Shown one piece after another: positions 1 through 4,674 of a stretch of 5,158 nucleotides of DNA (position 1 is its first letter; every line of letters starts with the position of its first letter). Made by a program: the position numbers and the translations under genes. Below the pieces are notes generated by a model. It searched no databases and was not told the DNA's origin. It saw nothing but the letters and a program-made list of their open reading frames with translations. The stretch lies in NCBI GenBank assembly GCA_949288405.1, contig CASEKM010000127.1, forward strand, positions 1-5,158, in the 5' to 3' direction. This DNA is from an uncultured bacterium (GTDB lineage: Bacteria; Bacillota; Clostridia; Oscillospirales; Oscillospiraceae).

Positions 1-20
1 GACGTGTCTCCCAAAACGGC

Positions 21-42
21 GGGCGGGTGAGGGCACCCGCCC
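21..42. repeat. GC-rich hairpin, possible dispersed intergenic repeat
   Basis: A perfect 9-bp inverted repeat, GGGCGGGTG (21-29) and CACCCGCCC (34-42), encloses the loop AGGG. It stands by itself about 40 bases before the larger hairpin-rich element and has no T-run on either side, so it is unlikely to be an intrinsic terminator. From memory, similar GGGGCGGGTG...CACCCGCCC units recur between genes in Oscillospiraceae genomes. That resemblance is inference and was not searched. Confidence 0.55.
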
Positions 43-85
43 CTACGGCGGATCTTGCACCGGGAGCATTGGCTCGGCAAACTCA

Positions 86-341
86 GGCGCAATTCTTGAA
101 CCGCACCAGCGGCAAATTTCCGCCCACCCAGGGCCCCAGTGGGCCCGGATAGAACCGCTGCCAAGCACTCCTGGCTTTGCGCGCCGGAAATTTTGCTGAA
201 CTTCTCAGGAGGGTCCCCCGTAATGGGGGGCCGGGGGTAAGGCGAATATGAGCGCGTAAGCGCTCATCTGAGCCGTCCCCCGGCGATCCTTTGGTGACTT
301 TCCCATCGCTGGGAAAGTCACTCGCCGCCCGCAGGCGGCGA
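86..341. other. Dense multi-hairpin intergenic element (candidate structured RNA or dispersed repeat)
   Basis: No credible gene lies here, but the sequence is packed with inverted repeats. They are: 86-107 (about 9 bp including G-U wobbles if read on the minus strand); a long-range pair 112-122 with 185-196 (GCAAATTTCCG / CGGAAATTTTGC, one base unmatched); 131-146 (GGGCCC-CAGT-GGGCCC); 160-175 (6 bp, loop 166-169); 212-232 (8 bp, loop GTAAT); a compound stem 231-237/277-283 plus 241-243/272-274 topped by 248-267 (ATGAGCGC-GTAA-GCGCTCAT); a perfect 12-bp hairpin 294-321 with loop TCGC; and a perfect 8-bp hairpin 322-341 with loop CGCA. The element begins about 20 bases after the murD stop codon, so it could be transcribed as the murD 3' UTR, or be an independent RNA or a mobile intergenic repeat. 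No T-tract follows any stem, so ordinary termination does not explain it. The strand is unresolved because wobble pairs favour minus for two stems and plus for one. Confidence 0.6.
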
Positions 342-360
342 AACACCCCTGCAAATTATC

Positions 361-1743
361 TCACAGCTCCCGCACCAGCTCTTTAAACACCTGCCCCCGC
401 TCCATAAAATTCTTAAACCGGTCAAAGGCGGCGCAGGCGGGTGAGAGGACCACGATGTCCCCCGGCTGGGCGGCGGCTCTGGCCTCCTTTACCGCCCCGG
501 CCAGGTCTCCGGCCATGAGGATGGCGGGAGCGCCGTCCCGGTATCCGGGGGCCTCCTCCACCGCCTGGCGGATGGCGGGGGCGGTGTCCCCAGTGAGGAC
601 CAGGGTCTTCACCCGGTCCACGATCTCCATGCCGAGCTGGGTAAAGGGAACTCCCTTGTCATACCCTCCGGCGATCAGGACCACCTTCTGGGGGAAGGCC
701 TCCAGGCAGGCGGTGGTGCGGCTGGGGCTGGTGCCGATGGAGTCGTTGTACCACCGCACCCCGTCCAGCTCCCGGACAAACTCGATGCGGTGCTCCACCC
801 CCTTGAAGCGCTGGGCAACCGCCCGGACGCACTTGTCGGGGACAATGCCGTCCACAGCGGCCACGGCCGCCATGAAATTCTCCACGTTGTGGTCGCCGGG
901 GAGCTGGATCAGCTCCAGGGGGAGCACCTCCCGGCTGCCCTGATCGTTGGTGAGCCAGATGGCCCCGTCCCGGAGATAGACCCCCTCCTCCAGACGCTCC
1001 TTCCGGCTGAACCAGGTGACGGGGCACAGGGCCTCCTGGGCCATGGCCCGGGTGCCCGGGTTGTCATAGTTGAGGATCAGCCGGTCCTCGGGGCCCTGGT
1101 GGAGGAAGATGTTCTTCTTGGCCCGGACGTACTCCTCCATGGTGTGGTGGTAGTCCAGGTGGTTGGGGCTCACGTTGGTGACCACGGCAATGTGGGGGCT
1201 CTGGTCCATGGTCATCAGCTGGAAGGAGGACAGCTCCAGCACAGCGTAGTCCTCCTCCACCATGTCGGCCACGTCGGGCAGCAGGGGCTTGCCGATGTTG
1301 CCCCCCAGGTACACGTTTTTCCCCGCCTCCTTGAGGAATTCGGCGATGATGGTGGTGGTGGTGGTCTTGCCGTCGCTGCCGGTGACGCCGATGAGGCGGC
1401 TGGGGCAGGTCTGGAAGAACACCTCCATCTCCGAGCTCAGGGAGATGCCCCGCTGGGCGGCCTCCTGGAGCTCTGGGGTGTTGGGGCTCAGACCGGGCGT
1501 GCGGAAGATCAGGTCCGCCTGGAGGTCCTGTAAATACCCCTCCCCCAGGATCAGCCTGGCGCCCAGGCTCTCCAGCTCCTGGGCCTGCTCGGCCAGGCGC
1601 TCCCTGGGGGCCCTGTCCCGGACGGTGACCTCCACCCCGGCCCGCAGGAGCATTTTGATCAGCGGGATGTTGCTCACCCCCATGCCGATCACGGTGACCC
1701 TCCGGTCCCTGAGCTCCGCCAGATATTCGTTGATGGTGGACAT
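361..1743 (-). CDS. murD: UDP-N-acetylmuramoyl-L-alanine--D-glutamate ligase (MurD)
   Basis: MurD is the cytoplasmic Mur ligase that adds D-glutamate to UDP-MurNAc-L-Ala with ATP hydrolysis, the second amino acid step of peptidoglycan precursor synthesis. The 460-residue product matches the family length. An N-terminal Rossmann-like domain starts with VTVIGMGVSN (16-25). The central ATPase domain has the P-loop GVTGSDGKTTTT (119-130), GGNIGKP (147-153), LELSSFQL (169-176) and NVSPNHLDYHH (190-200); K209 in YVRAKK is the likely carbamylated lysine. GDHNVENFMAA (283-293) and GVEHRIE (315-321) follow, then the C-terminal domain with WYNDSIGTSPSRT (331-343), AGGYDKG (358-364) and LSPACAAFDRFKNF (433-446). 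The frame stays open 144 codons upstream, through rnpB on the other strand, but ATG 1743 is chosen because AAAGGAGG lies 7 bases before it and conserved MurD sequence begins there. It appears monocistronic, outside a cell-wall gene cluster in this window. Confidence 0.97.
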   Translation of the reverse strand: MSTINEYLAELRDRRVTVIGMGVSNIPLIKMLLRAGVEVTVRDRAPRERLAEQAQELESLGARLILGEGYLQDLQADLIFRTPGLSPNTPELQEAAQRGISLSSEMEVFFQTCPSRLIGVTGSDGKTTTTTIIAEFLKEAGKNVYLGGNIGKPLLPDVADMVEEDYAVLELSSFQLMTMDQSPHIAVVTNVSPNHLDYHHTMEEYVRAKKNIFLHQGPEDRLILNYDNPGTRAMAQEALCPVTWFSRKERLEEGVYLRDGAIWLTNDQGSREVLPLELIQLPGDHNVENFMAAVAAVDGIVPDKCVRAVAQRFKGVEHRIEFVRELDGVRWYNDSIGTSPSRTTACLEAFPQKVVLIAGGYDKGVPFTQLGMEIVDRVKTLVLTGDTAPAIRQAVEEAPGYRDGAPAILMAGDLAGAVKEARAAAQPGDIVVLSPACAAFDRFKNFMERGQVFKELVREL

Positions 1744-1750
1744 AGCGCCC

Positions 1751-1758
1751 CCTCCTTT
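1751..1758 (-). promoter_or_regulatory. Ribosome binding site of murD
   Basis: Read on the minus strand this is AAAGGAGG, 7 bases before the ATG at 1743. It fixes the murD start against the much longer open frame that continues upstream to 2175. Confidence 0.9.
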
Positions 1759-1785
1759 CTTTTCACAGCTGCGTTCCCTCGAAAG

Positions 1786-1835
1786 CCCGCCCGCGGGCGG
1801 GACACACACAACAGAGCTGGAACTTCTGTCCAGCT
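1786..1835 (-). promoter_or_regulatory. Two hairpins in the murD 5' leader
   Basis: The predicted leader of murD (about 100 bases) contains a 7-bp hairpin (1815-1821 with 1829-1835, AGCTGGA/TCCAGCT, 7-base loop) and then a perfect 16-bp palindrome at 1786-1801 that can fold as CCCGCC-CGCG-GGCGGG. In the direction of transcription the palindrome is followed only by CTTTC, too short a T-run for a typical terminator. The hairpins may affect mRNA stability or act in attenuation. No T-box or other known riboswitch motif is visible. Pairing is seen; function is inference. Confidence 0.5.
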
Positions 1836-1849
1836 TTACTTCCGTTAGT

Positions 1850-1878
1850 ATATTACCATAGCCCGCAAAAAAATTCAA
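1850..1878 (-). promoter_or_regulatory. Predicted sigma-A promoter of murD
   Basis: On the minus strand the -35 box is TTGAAT (1873-1878) and the -10 box TAATAT (1850-1855), with a 17-base spacer that begins with a run of T. Transcription would start near 1843, giving a leader of about 100 bases. It is arranged back-to-back with the rnpB promoter. Confidence 0.75.
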
Positions 1879-1937
1879 TTCCCAAGCGCCGCGCCCTTTT
1901 GCCGCCCCCTGCGCCGCCCCTTCGGAAAAAGGAGGAT

Positions 1938-1966
1938 TTGACATCGGCCCGGTTTTCCGGTATGAT
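1938..1966 (+). promoter_or_regulatory. Predicted sigma-A promoter of rnpB
   Basis: A perfect TTGACA -35 box (1938-1943) and a TATGAT -10 box (1961-1966) are separated by exactly 17 bases. The start of the mature RNase P RNA falls 6-8 bases after the -10 box, so the transcript would need little or no 5' trimming. Such a strong promoter fits an abundant constitutive RNA. Confidence 0.93.
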
Positions 1967-1972
1967 AGAGGA

Positions 1973-2326
1973 CGCAAGCGGGCTGGACAGCCGCGCGGGC
2001 GGGGCGAAAGGCCCGTCTGTGAGGAAAGTCCGGGCTCCACAGGGCAGGGATAACGGGTAACACCCGCCGGGGGCGACCCTAGGAAAAGTGCAACAGAAAT
2101 AGACTGCCGGCCTCTGGCCGGCGATGGTGGAAAGGCGAGGTAAGAGCTCACCCGATGGCGTGTGAAAGCGCCCATCGCTGTAAACTCTATCCCGGAGCAA
2201 CGCCGTGGAGGGACACATAGGCCGGCCCGGCCGTCCCGGGGAGGCGGCTTGAGCGCGTTGGCAACAGCGCGTCGAGATAGATGGCTGTCTTAAAAGACAG
2301 AACCCGGCTTACAGGCCCGCTTGCAC
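1973..2326 (+). ncRNA. rnpB: RNase P RNA (bacterial type A)
   Basis: This is the catalytic RNA of RNase P, which removes 5' leaders from pre-tRNAs together with a small protein. The universally conserved blocks are present in order: GAGGAAAGTCCGGGCTCC (from 2021), AGTGCAACAGAAATAGACTG (from 2087), GGTAAGAGCTCACC (from 2139), AGATAGATGGCTGTC (from 2275) and ACAGAACCCGGCTTAC (from 2297). The first and last of these form the P4 core helix. The ends pair perfectly as helix P1: 1974-1983 (GCAAGCGGGC) with 2315-2324 (GCCCGCTTGC). The about 354-nt length and the AGTGCAACAGAAA block point to the ancestral type A fold rather than the Bacillus type B fold. The exact ends are inferred from P1 and the promoter. 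It diverges from murD and is followed immediately by a terminator. Confidence 0.98.
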
Positions 2327-2330
2327 CAGA

Positions 2331-2358
2331 GGCCCCGGACGAATGTCCGGGGCCTTTT
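2331..2358 (+). terminator. Intrinsic terminator of rnpB
   Basis: A perfect 10-bp stem, GGCCCCGGAC (2331-2340) with GTCCGGGGCC (2345-2354), closes the loop GAAT and is followed by TTTTCT. It lies only a few bases after the P1 helix of rnpB. Confidence 0.95.
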
Positions 2359-2381
2359 CTCTCCTCCGCCAACCTTTGAAC

Positions 2382-2406
2382 TTTCTGAAAATTTTCTGAA
2401 ATTTTC
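2382..2406 (+). promoter_or_regulatory. A/T-rich phased repeat upstream of the M-box/mgtE promoter (UP-element-like)
   Basis: TTTCTGAAA occurs at 2382-2390 and again at 2393-2401, 11 bases apart, and a third TTTC (2403-2406) abuts the -35 box. A/T tracts phased near one helical turn just before -35 are where the RNA polymerase alpha subunit binds UP elements. The repeats are seen; the role is inferred. Confidence 0.45.
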
Positions 2407-2435
2407 TTGACTGGGGCGGCGGACCGTGGTATTTT
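2407..2435 (+). promoter_or_regulatory. Predicted sigma-A promoter of the M-box/mgtE transcript
   Basis: TTGACT (2407-2412) and TATTTT (2430-2435) are spaced by 17 bases. Transcription would start near 2442, just at the 5' side of the M-box aptamer, so the riboswitch is placed at the very beginning of the mRNA. Confidence 0.8.
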
Positions 2436-2444
2436 GGCTGTGGA

Positions 2445-2590
2445 CCCGGTAGGTAAGGCTACCACAGGGATATGGGCCGCTGCCGCAAAAGGATGGAGAC
2501 ATCCTGCGCTGGTTGGAACAGGACCTGTCGAACACAAGGCAGGCTCTAACGCGGCTTCACCGCCCTGCGGCGCTAAAGCTCAAACGGCGG
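2445..2590 (+). ncRNA. M-box (ykoK-type) Mg2+ riboswitch aptamer
   Basis: This mRNA leader element binds several Mg2+ ions and controls Mg2+ transporter genes. Features matching the M-box consensus are AGGTAAGGCTACC (2451-2463), the GATATGGGCCGCTGCCGCAAAA core (2469-2490), the hairpin GGATG-GAGA-CATCC (2491-2504), the following CGCTGGTTGGAACAGG (2507-2522), and the hallmark 3' motif GCTAAAGCTC (2572-2581), nearly identical to the Bacillus subtilis mgtE leader. It lies between a promoter and a terminator hairpin ahead of an mgtE gene, which is the expected context. Exact ends of the outer helix P1 are uncertain because I could not pair them cleanly by eye. Confidence 0.95.
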
Positions 2591-2626
2591 CCCTGTGTTT
2601 TGTTTTGGATCCCCAGATCATTTGAC

Positions 2627-2659
2627 GCACGCGGACTGCCAGGCAGTCCGCGTGCTTTT
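2627..2659 (+). terminator. Intrinsic terminator, expression platform of the M-box riboswitch
   Basis: GCACGCGGACTGCC (2627-2640) is fully complementary to GGCAGTCCGCGTGC (2642-2655), giving a stem of about 13 bp with a 3-base loop, followed by TTTTGCTTT. It lies between the aptamer and mgtE, so it should stop transcription when Mg2+ stabilises the aptamer. I could not identify a clear antiterminator partner by eye. Confidence 0.92.
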
Positions 2660-2706
2660 GCTTTGCCCTCCGGCGTCCCATCTTCTCACGAAACGAGGTG
2701 ACATCC

Positions 2707-2805
2707 ATGGACAGCGGCAGTCGAGGTCCCGGCCGGCCTCTCCCAGCGCTGCTCTCCCCCGCCGCCCGGTCCATGGGCCCGGAGGAGTCCCCCGCTTTGG
2801 CCTGA
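2707..2805 (+). CDS. Possible 32-codon leader ORF upstream of mgtE
   Basis: ATG 2707 is preceded by GAGGTG (2695-2700) at 6-base spacing, and the frame ends at TGA 2803-2805, 65 bases before the mgtE start. The peptide begins MDSGSRGPGRPLPALL and has six prolines among 32 residues; I recognise no domain. Its stop codon sits inside a small hairpin (TGGCC 2798-2802 with GGCCA 2808-2812). It lies downstream of the riboswitch terminator, so it is made only on transcripts that reach mgtE. It could be a regulatory leader peptide, comparable in position to the proline-rich leader peptides known before enterobacterial Mg2+ transporters, but proline is frequent in any GC-rich frame and chance is a real alternative. 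Confidence 0.35.
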   Translation: MDSGSRGPGRPLPALLSPAARSMGPEESPALA

Positions 2806-2855
2806 CCGGCCAGACCTCCTGTCAAAACCGCCGGCACCCGCCGGTACCTGATGAC

Positions 2856-2863
2856 AAGGAGGG
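2856..2863 (+). promoter_or_regulatory. Ribosome binding site of mgtE
   Basis: AAGGAGGG lies 7 bases before ATG 2871. It selects this start over the in-frame upstream extension, which reaches back through the riboswitch terminator and encodes nothing MgtE-like. Confidence 0.9.
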
Positions 2864-2870
2864 AATTCTC

Positions 2871-3875
2871 ATGCGGAAAAACAAATATCTCACCGATCCC
2901 TGCGCCGCTCCCCGCACGGTGGCGGCCCTCATGTCCCGGGAGCTCTCGCTGCTCTCCCCCCGGATGACCGCCCGGGAGGCCCTGGCCCGCCTGCGCCAGG
3001 TGGGCGTTCCCCGGGATCTCTTTACCAACTGCTATGTGGTGGACGAACAGGGGCGTCTGCTGGGCCTGCTCACGGTACGGGCCCTGCTGTCCCTGCCGGA
3101 GAACGCCCGGCTCTCCGCCGCCATAGAGCGCCCCCAGGCCGTGCTCTCCCCGGAGGATGACCCGGAGGAGGCCGCCGCCCTGCTGGACCGGCTGGATGTG
3201 TCGGAGCTGCCGGTCACAGACCTGGACGGGCGGCTGGAGGGCGCCTTCACCGCGGAGGCCGCCCTGGACATTCTTCGGGAGGAGGCCACCGAAGACATGG
3301 AGCGCATGGCCGCCATACAGCCCTCGGAGCGGCCCTATCTGCGCACCGGCGTGCTGGAGCTGTACCGGAGCCGGGTGGTGTGGCTCCTGCTGCTGATGGT
3401 CTCCGCCTCCTTTACCGGGGCCATCATCACCTACTTTGAGGACGCCCTGGCGGCCCAGGTGGTCCTCACCGCCTTCATCCCCATGCTCATGGACACCGGC
3501 GGCAACTGCGGCAGCCAGTCCTCCGTCACGGTCATCCGCGGCCTCTCCCTGGGGGAGATCCCCCCAACCGGCTGGTGGCCGGTAGCCTGGAAGGAATTCC
3601 AGGTAGGCGCCCTGTGCGGCCTCACCCTGGGAGTGGTAAACCTGGCCCGGCTGGTCCTGTTCACCCAGGTGGACTTTGCGGTGGCTCTGGTGGTGACCCT
3701 GACCCTGCTGGTCACGGTGGTGATCTCCAAGCTGCTGGGCGGCCTGCTGCCCATGGCCGCCAGCCGCCTGGGCCTGGACCCCGCCGTCATGGCCAGCCCC
3801 CTGATCACCACCGTCGCCGACGCCCTCTCCCTGCTGGTCTACTTCCAGATCGCCGGGGCCCTGCTGTCCCTCTGA
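2871..3875 (+). CDS. mgtE: MgtE-family magnesium transporter lacking the N-terminal domain
   Basis: MgtE proteins are dimeric inner-membrane Mg2+ channels gated by cytosolic Mg2+. This 334-residue product has a short N-terminal stretch, then two CBS repeats at about 16-75 and 80-140 (for example FTNCYVVDEQGRLLGLLTVR and SELPVTDLDGRLEGAFTAEAAL), a connecting helix near 141-168, and about five membrane helices near 168-187, 192-208, 244-266, 268-290 and 312-333. The family signature PMLMDTGGNCGSQSS is at 204-218 and DPAVMASPLITTVADALSLL at 303-322. D317 probably corresponds to the selectivity aspartate of Thermus MgtE. Typical members have about 450 residues; the missing part is the superhelical N domain of roughly 130 residues that contributes to Mg2+ sensing. 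ATG 2871 follows a strong ribosome binding site. The M-box ahead of it independently supports a Mg2+ role. Confidence 0.95.
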   Translation: MRKNKYLTDPCAAPRTVAALMSRELSLLSPRMTAREALARLRQVGVPRDLFTNCYVVDEQGRLLGLLTVRALLSLPENARLSAAIERPQAVLSPEDDPEEAAALLDRLDVSELPVTDLDGRLEGAFTAEAALDILREEATEDMERMAAIQPSERPYLRTGVLELYRSRVVWLLLLMVSASFTGAIITYFEDALAAQVVLTAFIPMLMDTGGNCGSQSSVTVIRGLSLGEIPPTGWWPVAWKEFQVGALCGLTLGVVNLARLVLFTQVDFAVALVVTLTLLVTVVISKLLGGLLPMAASRLGLDPAVMASPLITTVADALSLLVYFQIAGALLSL

Positions 3876-3904
3876 CCGGGGACGCCGCCCCACCCACATG
3901 GACA

Positions 3905-3949
3905 AAAAACAGCGGAACGCACCAGAAAACTGTGCGTTCCGCTGTTTTT
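3905..3949. terminator. Bidirectional intrinsic terminator between mgtE and the convergent gene
   Basis: A perfect 18-bp inverted repeat (3905-3922 with 3932-3949) encloses a 9-base loop, CAGAAAACT (3923-3931). The outer five base pairs are A-T, giving a T-run on both strands. It lies 29 bases after the mgtE stop codon and 20 bases beyond the stop of the minus-strand gene, so it can end both convergent transcripts. Confidence 0.96.
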
Positions 3950-3969
3950 CTCTGCTCCGCGGGGCCCGG

Positions 3970-4386
3970 TCAGGGGGTGTCCAGGTCCACCAGGATGTTG
4001 TCCGTGCCGTGCTGCTCAAACTCGGCGATGTAGGCGTCGATGCGGCTGGTGAGCTCGTCATAGTTGCTCTCGTCAATGGGGGCGTCATCCATGTCCCGGC
4101 GGGCCAGATCCTCCGCCAGGATGTCGAAAAACACGTTGTTCTCATACTCCATGATGGCCTCGTGGATGCCCCCCTCCACAAAGGCCCGGGAGGGGACGAT
4201 CTCCCCCTGGTAGAGCTCCGCCAGAGAGGGCATGCCCTCCAGCGCCGCCTTGCCGAAGAGCAGGCTCTCCACCTCGTCGTAATCCTTGAACCGCTGATCG
4301 CCCCGGGTGGAGTTCAAGATCCAGTTCCCGATGTACACCAGGTCGAGCAGACGGCGAAATTGTTTCTTGTTCAATTCCAGGTTCAT
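3970..4386 (-). CDS. Small acidic protein of unknown function
   Basis: The product has 138 residues, begins MNLELNKKQFRRLLDLVYIG and ends ILVDLDTP. I do not recognise a named family. It has no signal peptide or membrane segment, is rich in Asp and Glu (for example RRDMDDAPIDESNYDEL near 96-112), and looks largely helical and cytoplasmic. The N-terminal segment (6-27, QFRRLLDLVYIGNWILN) is hydrophobic and aromatic within a helix-like pattern, suggesting a packed core. From memory, small proteins starting LxLNxxQFRxLLDLVYIGNW recur as uncharacterised proteins in bacteria, but this was not searched. ATG 4386 is preferred over in-frame upstream starts because AAAGGAGG is 7 bases upstream. It has its own strong promoter and shares a bidirectional terminator with mgtE, so it is probably monocistronic. 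A functional link to Mg2+ transport is not indicated. Confidence 0.85.
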   Translation of the reverse strand: MNLELNKKQFRRLLDLVYIGNWILNSTRGDQRFKDYDEVESLLFGKAALEGMPSLAELYQGEIVPSRAFVEGGIHEAIMEYENNVFFDILAEDLARRDMDDAPIDESNYDELTSRIDAYIAEFEQHGTDNILVDLDTP

Positions 4387-4393
4387 TCCATGG

Positions 4394-4401
4394 CCTCCTT
4401 T
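4394..4401 (-). promoter_or_regulatory. Ribosome binding site of the acidic-protein gene
   Basis: On the minus strand this reads AAAGGAGG, 7 bases before ATG 4386. It excludes an in-frame start at 4431, which lies upstream of the site. Confidence 0.88.
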
Positions 4402-4444
4402 CCCAGAACCGAAGCAGGTCGTCAGGACCACTCCTCACCCCTAT

Positions 4445-4472
4445 ATTATAATCCATGGGGTGGGGTTGTCAA
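4445..4472 (-). promoter_or_regulatory. Predicted sigma-A promoter of the acidic-protein gene
   Basis: Both boxes are consensus on the minus strand: TTGACA (4467-4472) and TATAAT (4445-4450), with a 16-base spacer. Transcription would start near 4438, about 50 bases before the start codon. The strength of the boxes suggests high basal expression. Confidence 0.9.
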
Positions 4473-4604
4473 ATGGAGAAACCGGGTTTTTTGCTTAAAA
4501 TTGACTCGCCGCTTACAAAAACCGGAAGGGGGCTCCGCCGCGGCCCGCCGGAGACACAAAATTTTCGGGGGCTCTCTCTCACGCCGCCCCGGGCGCGGCA
4601 CTGT

Positions 4605-4664
4605 GACAATGACAGAGATAACTATAACATTTACATTGACATTGACTGTAACTGTTACTATAAC
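4605..4664. repeat. Degenerate A/T-rich tract with period 6
   Basis: From about 4605 the sequence is a series of hexamers of the form ACA/ACT plus three bases, for example ACATTG ACATTG ACTGTA ACTGTT ACTATA. It contrasts sharply with the GC-rich flanks. One plus frame reads Thr alternating with hydrophobic residues, another alternates Asp/Asn with other residues, and a minus frame reads Val-Asn-Val-Asn-Val-like. Such alternating dipeptide tails are familiar to me from the C-terminal ends of clostridial phage-type proteins, so the tract may be a relic of a gene end. It contains the promoter annotated at 4636-4664. Confidence 0.65.
4636..4664 (+). promoter_or_regulatory. Predicted sigma-A promoter of the partial phage-like gene
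   Basis: TTGACA (4636-4641) and TATAAC (4659-4664) are separated by 17 bases, inside the period-6 tract. Transcription would begin near 4671, leaving a leader of about 70 bases before TTG 4743. The boxes are strong, but the repetitive context raises the probability of a chance match. Confidence 0.7.
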
Positions 4665-4674
4665 GCAGCCCTAT

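Noticed and set aside
83..346. Minus-strand frame of 87 codons beginning with GTG
   Set aside because: It lies entirely over the hairpin array, has no properly spaced ribosome binding site, and its arginine/proline-rich composition is what unselected GC-rich sequence gives.
790..1533. Plus-strand open frame of 247 codons antisense to murD
   Set aside because: Its Val/Gly/His-rich low-complexity product is the expected shadow of a GC-biased gene on the other strand; murD is unmistakable.
1744..1850. T-box or amino-acid-sensing leader for murD
   Set aside because: The leader has hairpins but no conserved T-box sequence and no recognisable terminator/antiterminator pair.
1744..2175. N-terminal extension of MurD by 144 residues
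   Set aside because: It would run through the murD promoter and rnpB, and the extension has no MurD similarity; the start at 1743 has an ideal ribosome binding site.
2187..2537. Minus-strand frames opposite the rnpB 3' end and the M-box
   Set aside because: They are antisense to two well-defined structured RNAs and have no coding signals.
2580..4181. Minus-strand open frame of 533 codons opposite mgtE
   Set aside because: It is rich in Gly, Gln and His, crosses a bidirectional terminator and lies antisense to a clear MgtE, so it is a third-position GC artefact.
4389..4391. Alternative minus-strand ATG giving ATG-GAA-TGA just before the acidic-protein start
   Set aside because: It is only 2 bases from the ribosome binding site and encodes two residues; overlap with the real start is probably fortuitous.
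4531..4552. Possible GC-rich hairpin in the intergenic region before the hexamer tract
   Set aside because: Only five consecutive base pairs form before mismatches, and no T-run follows.
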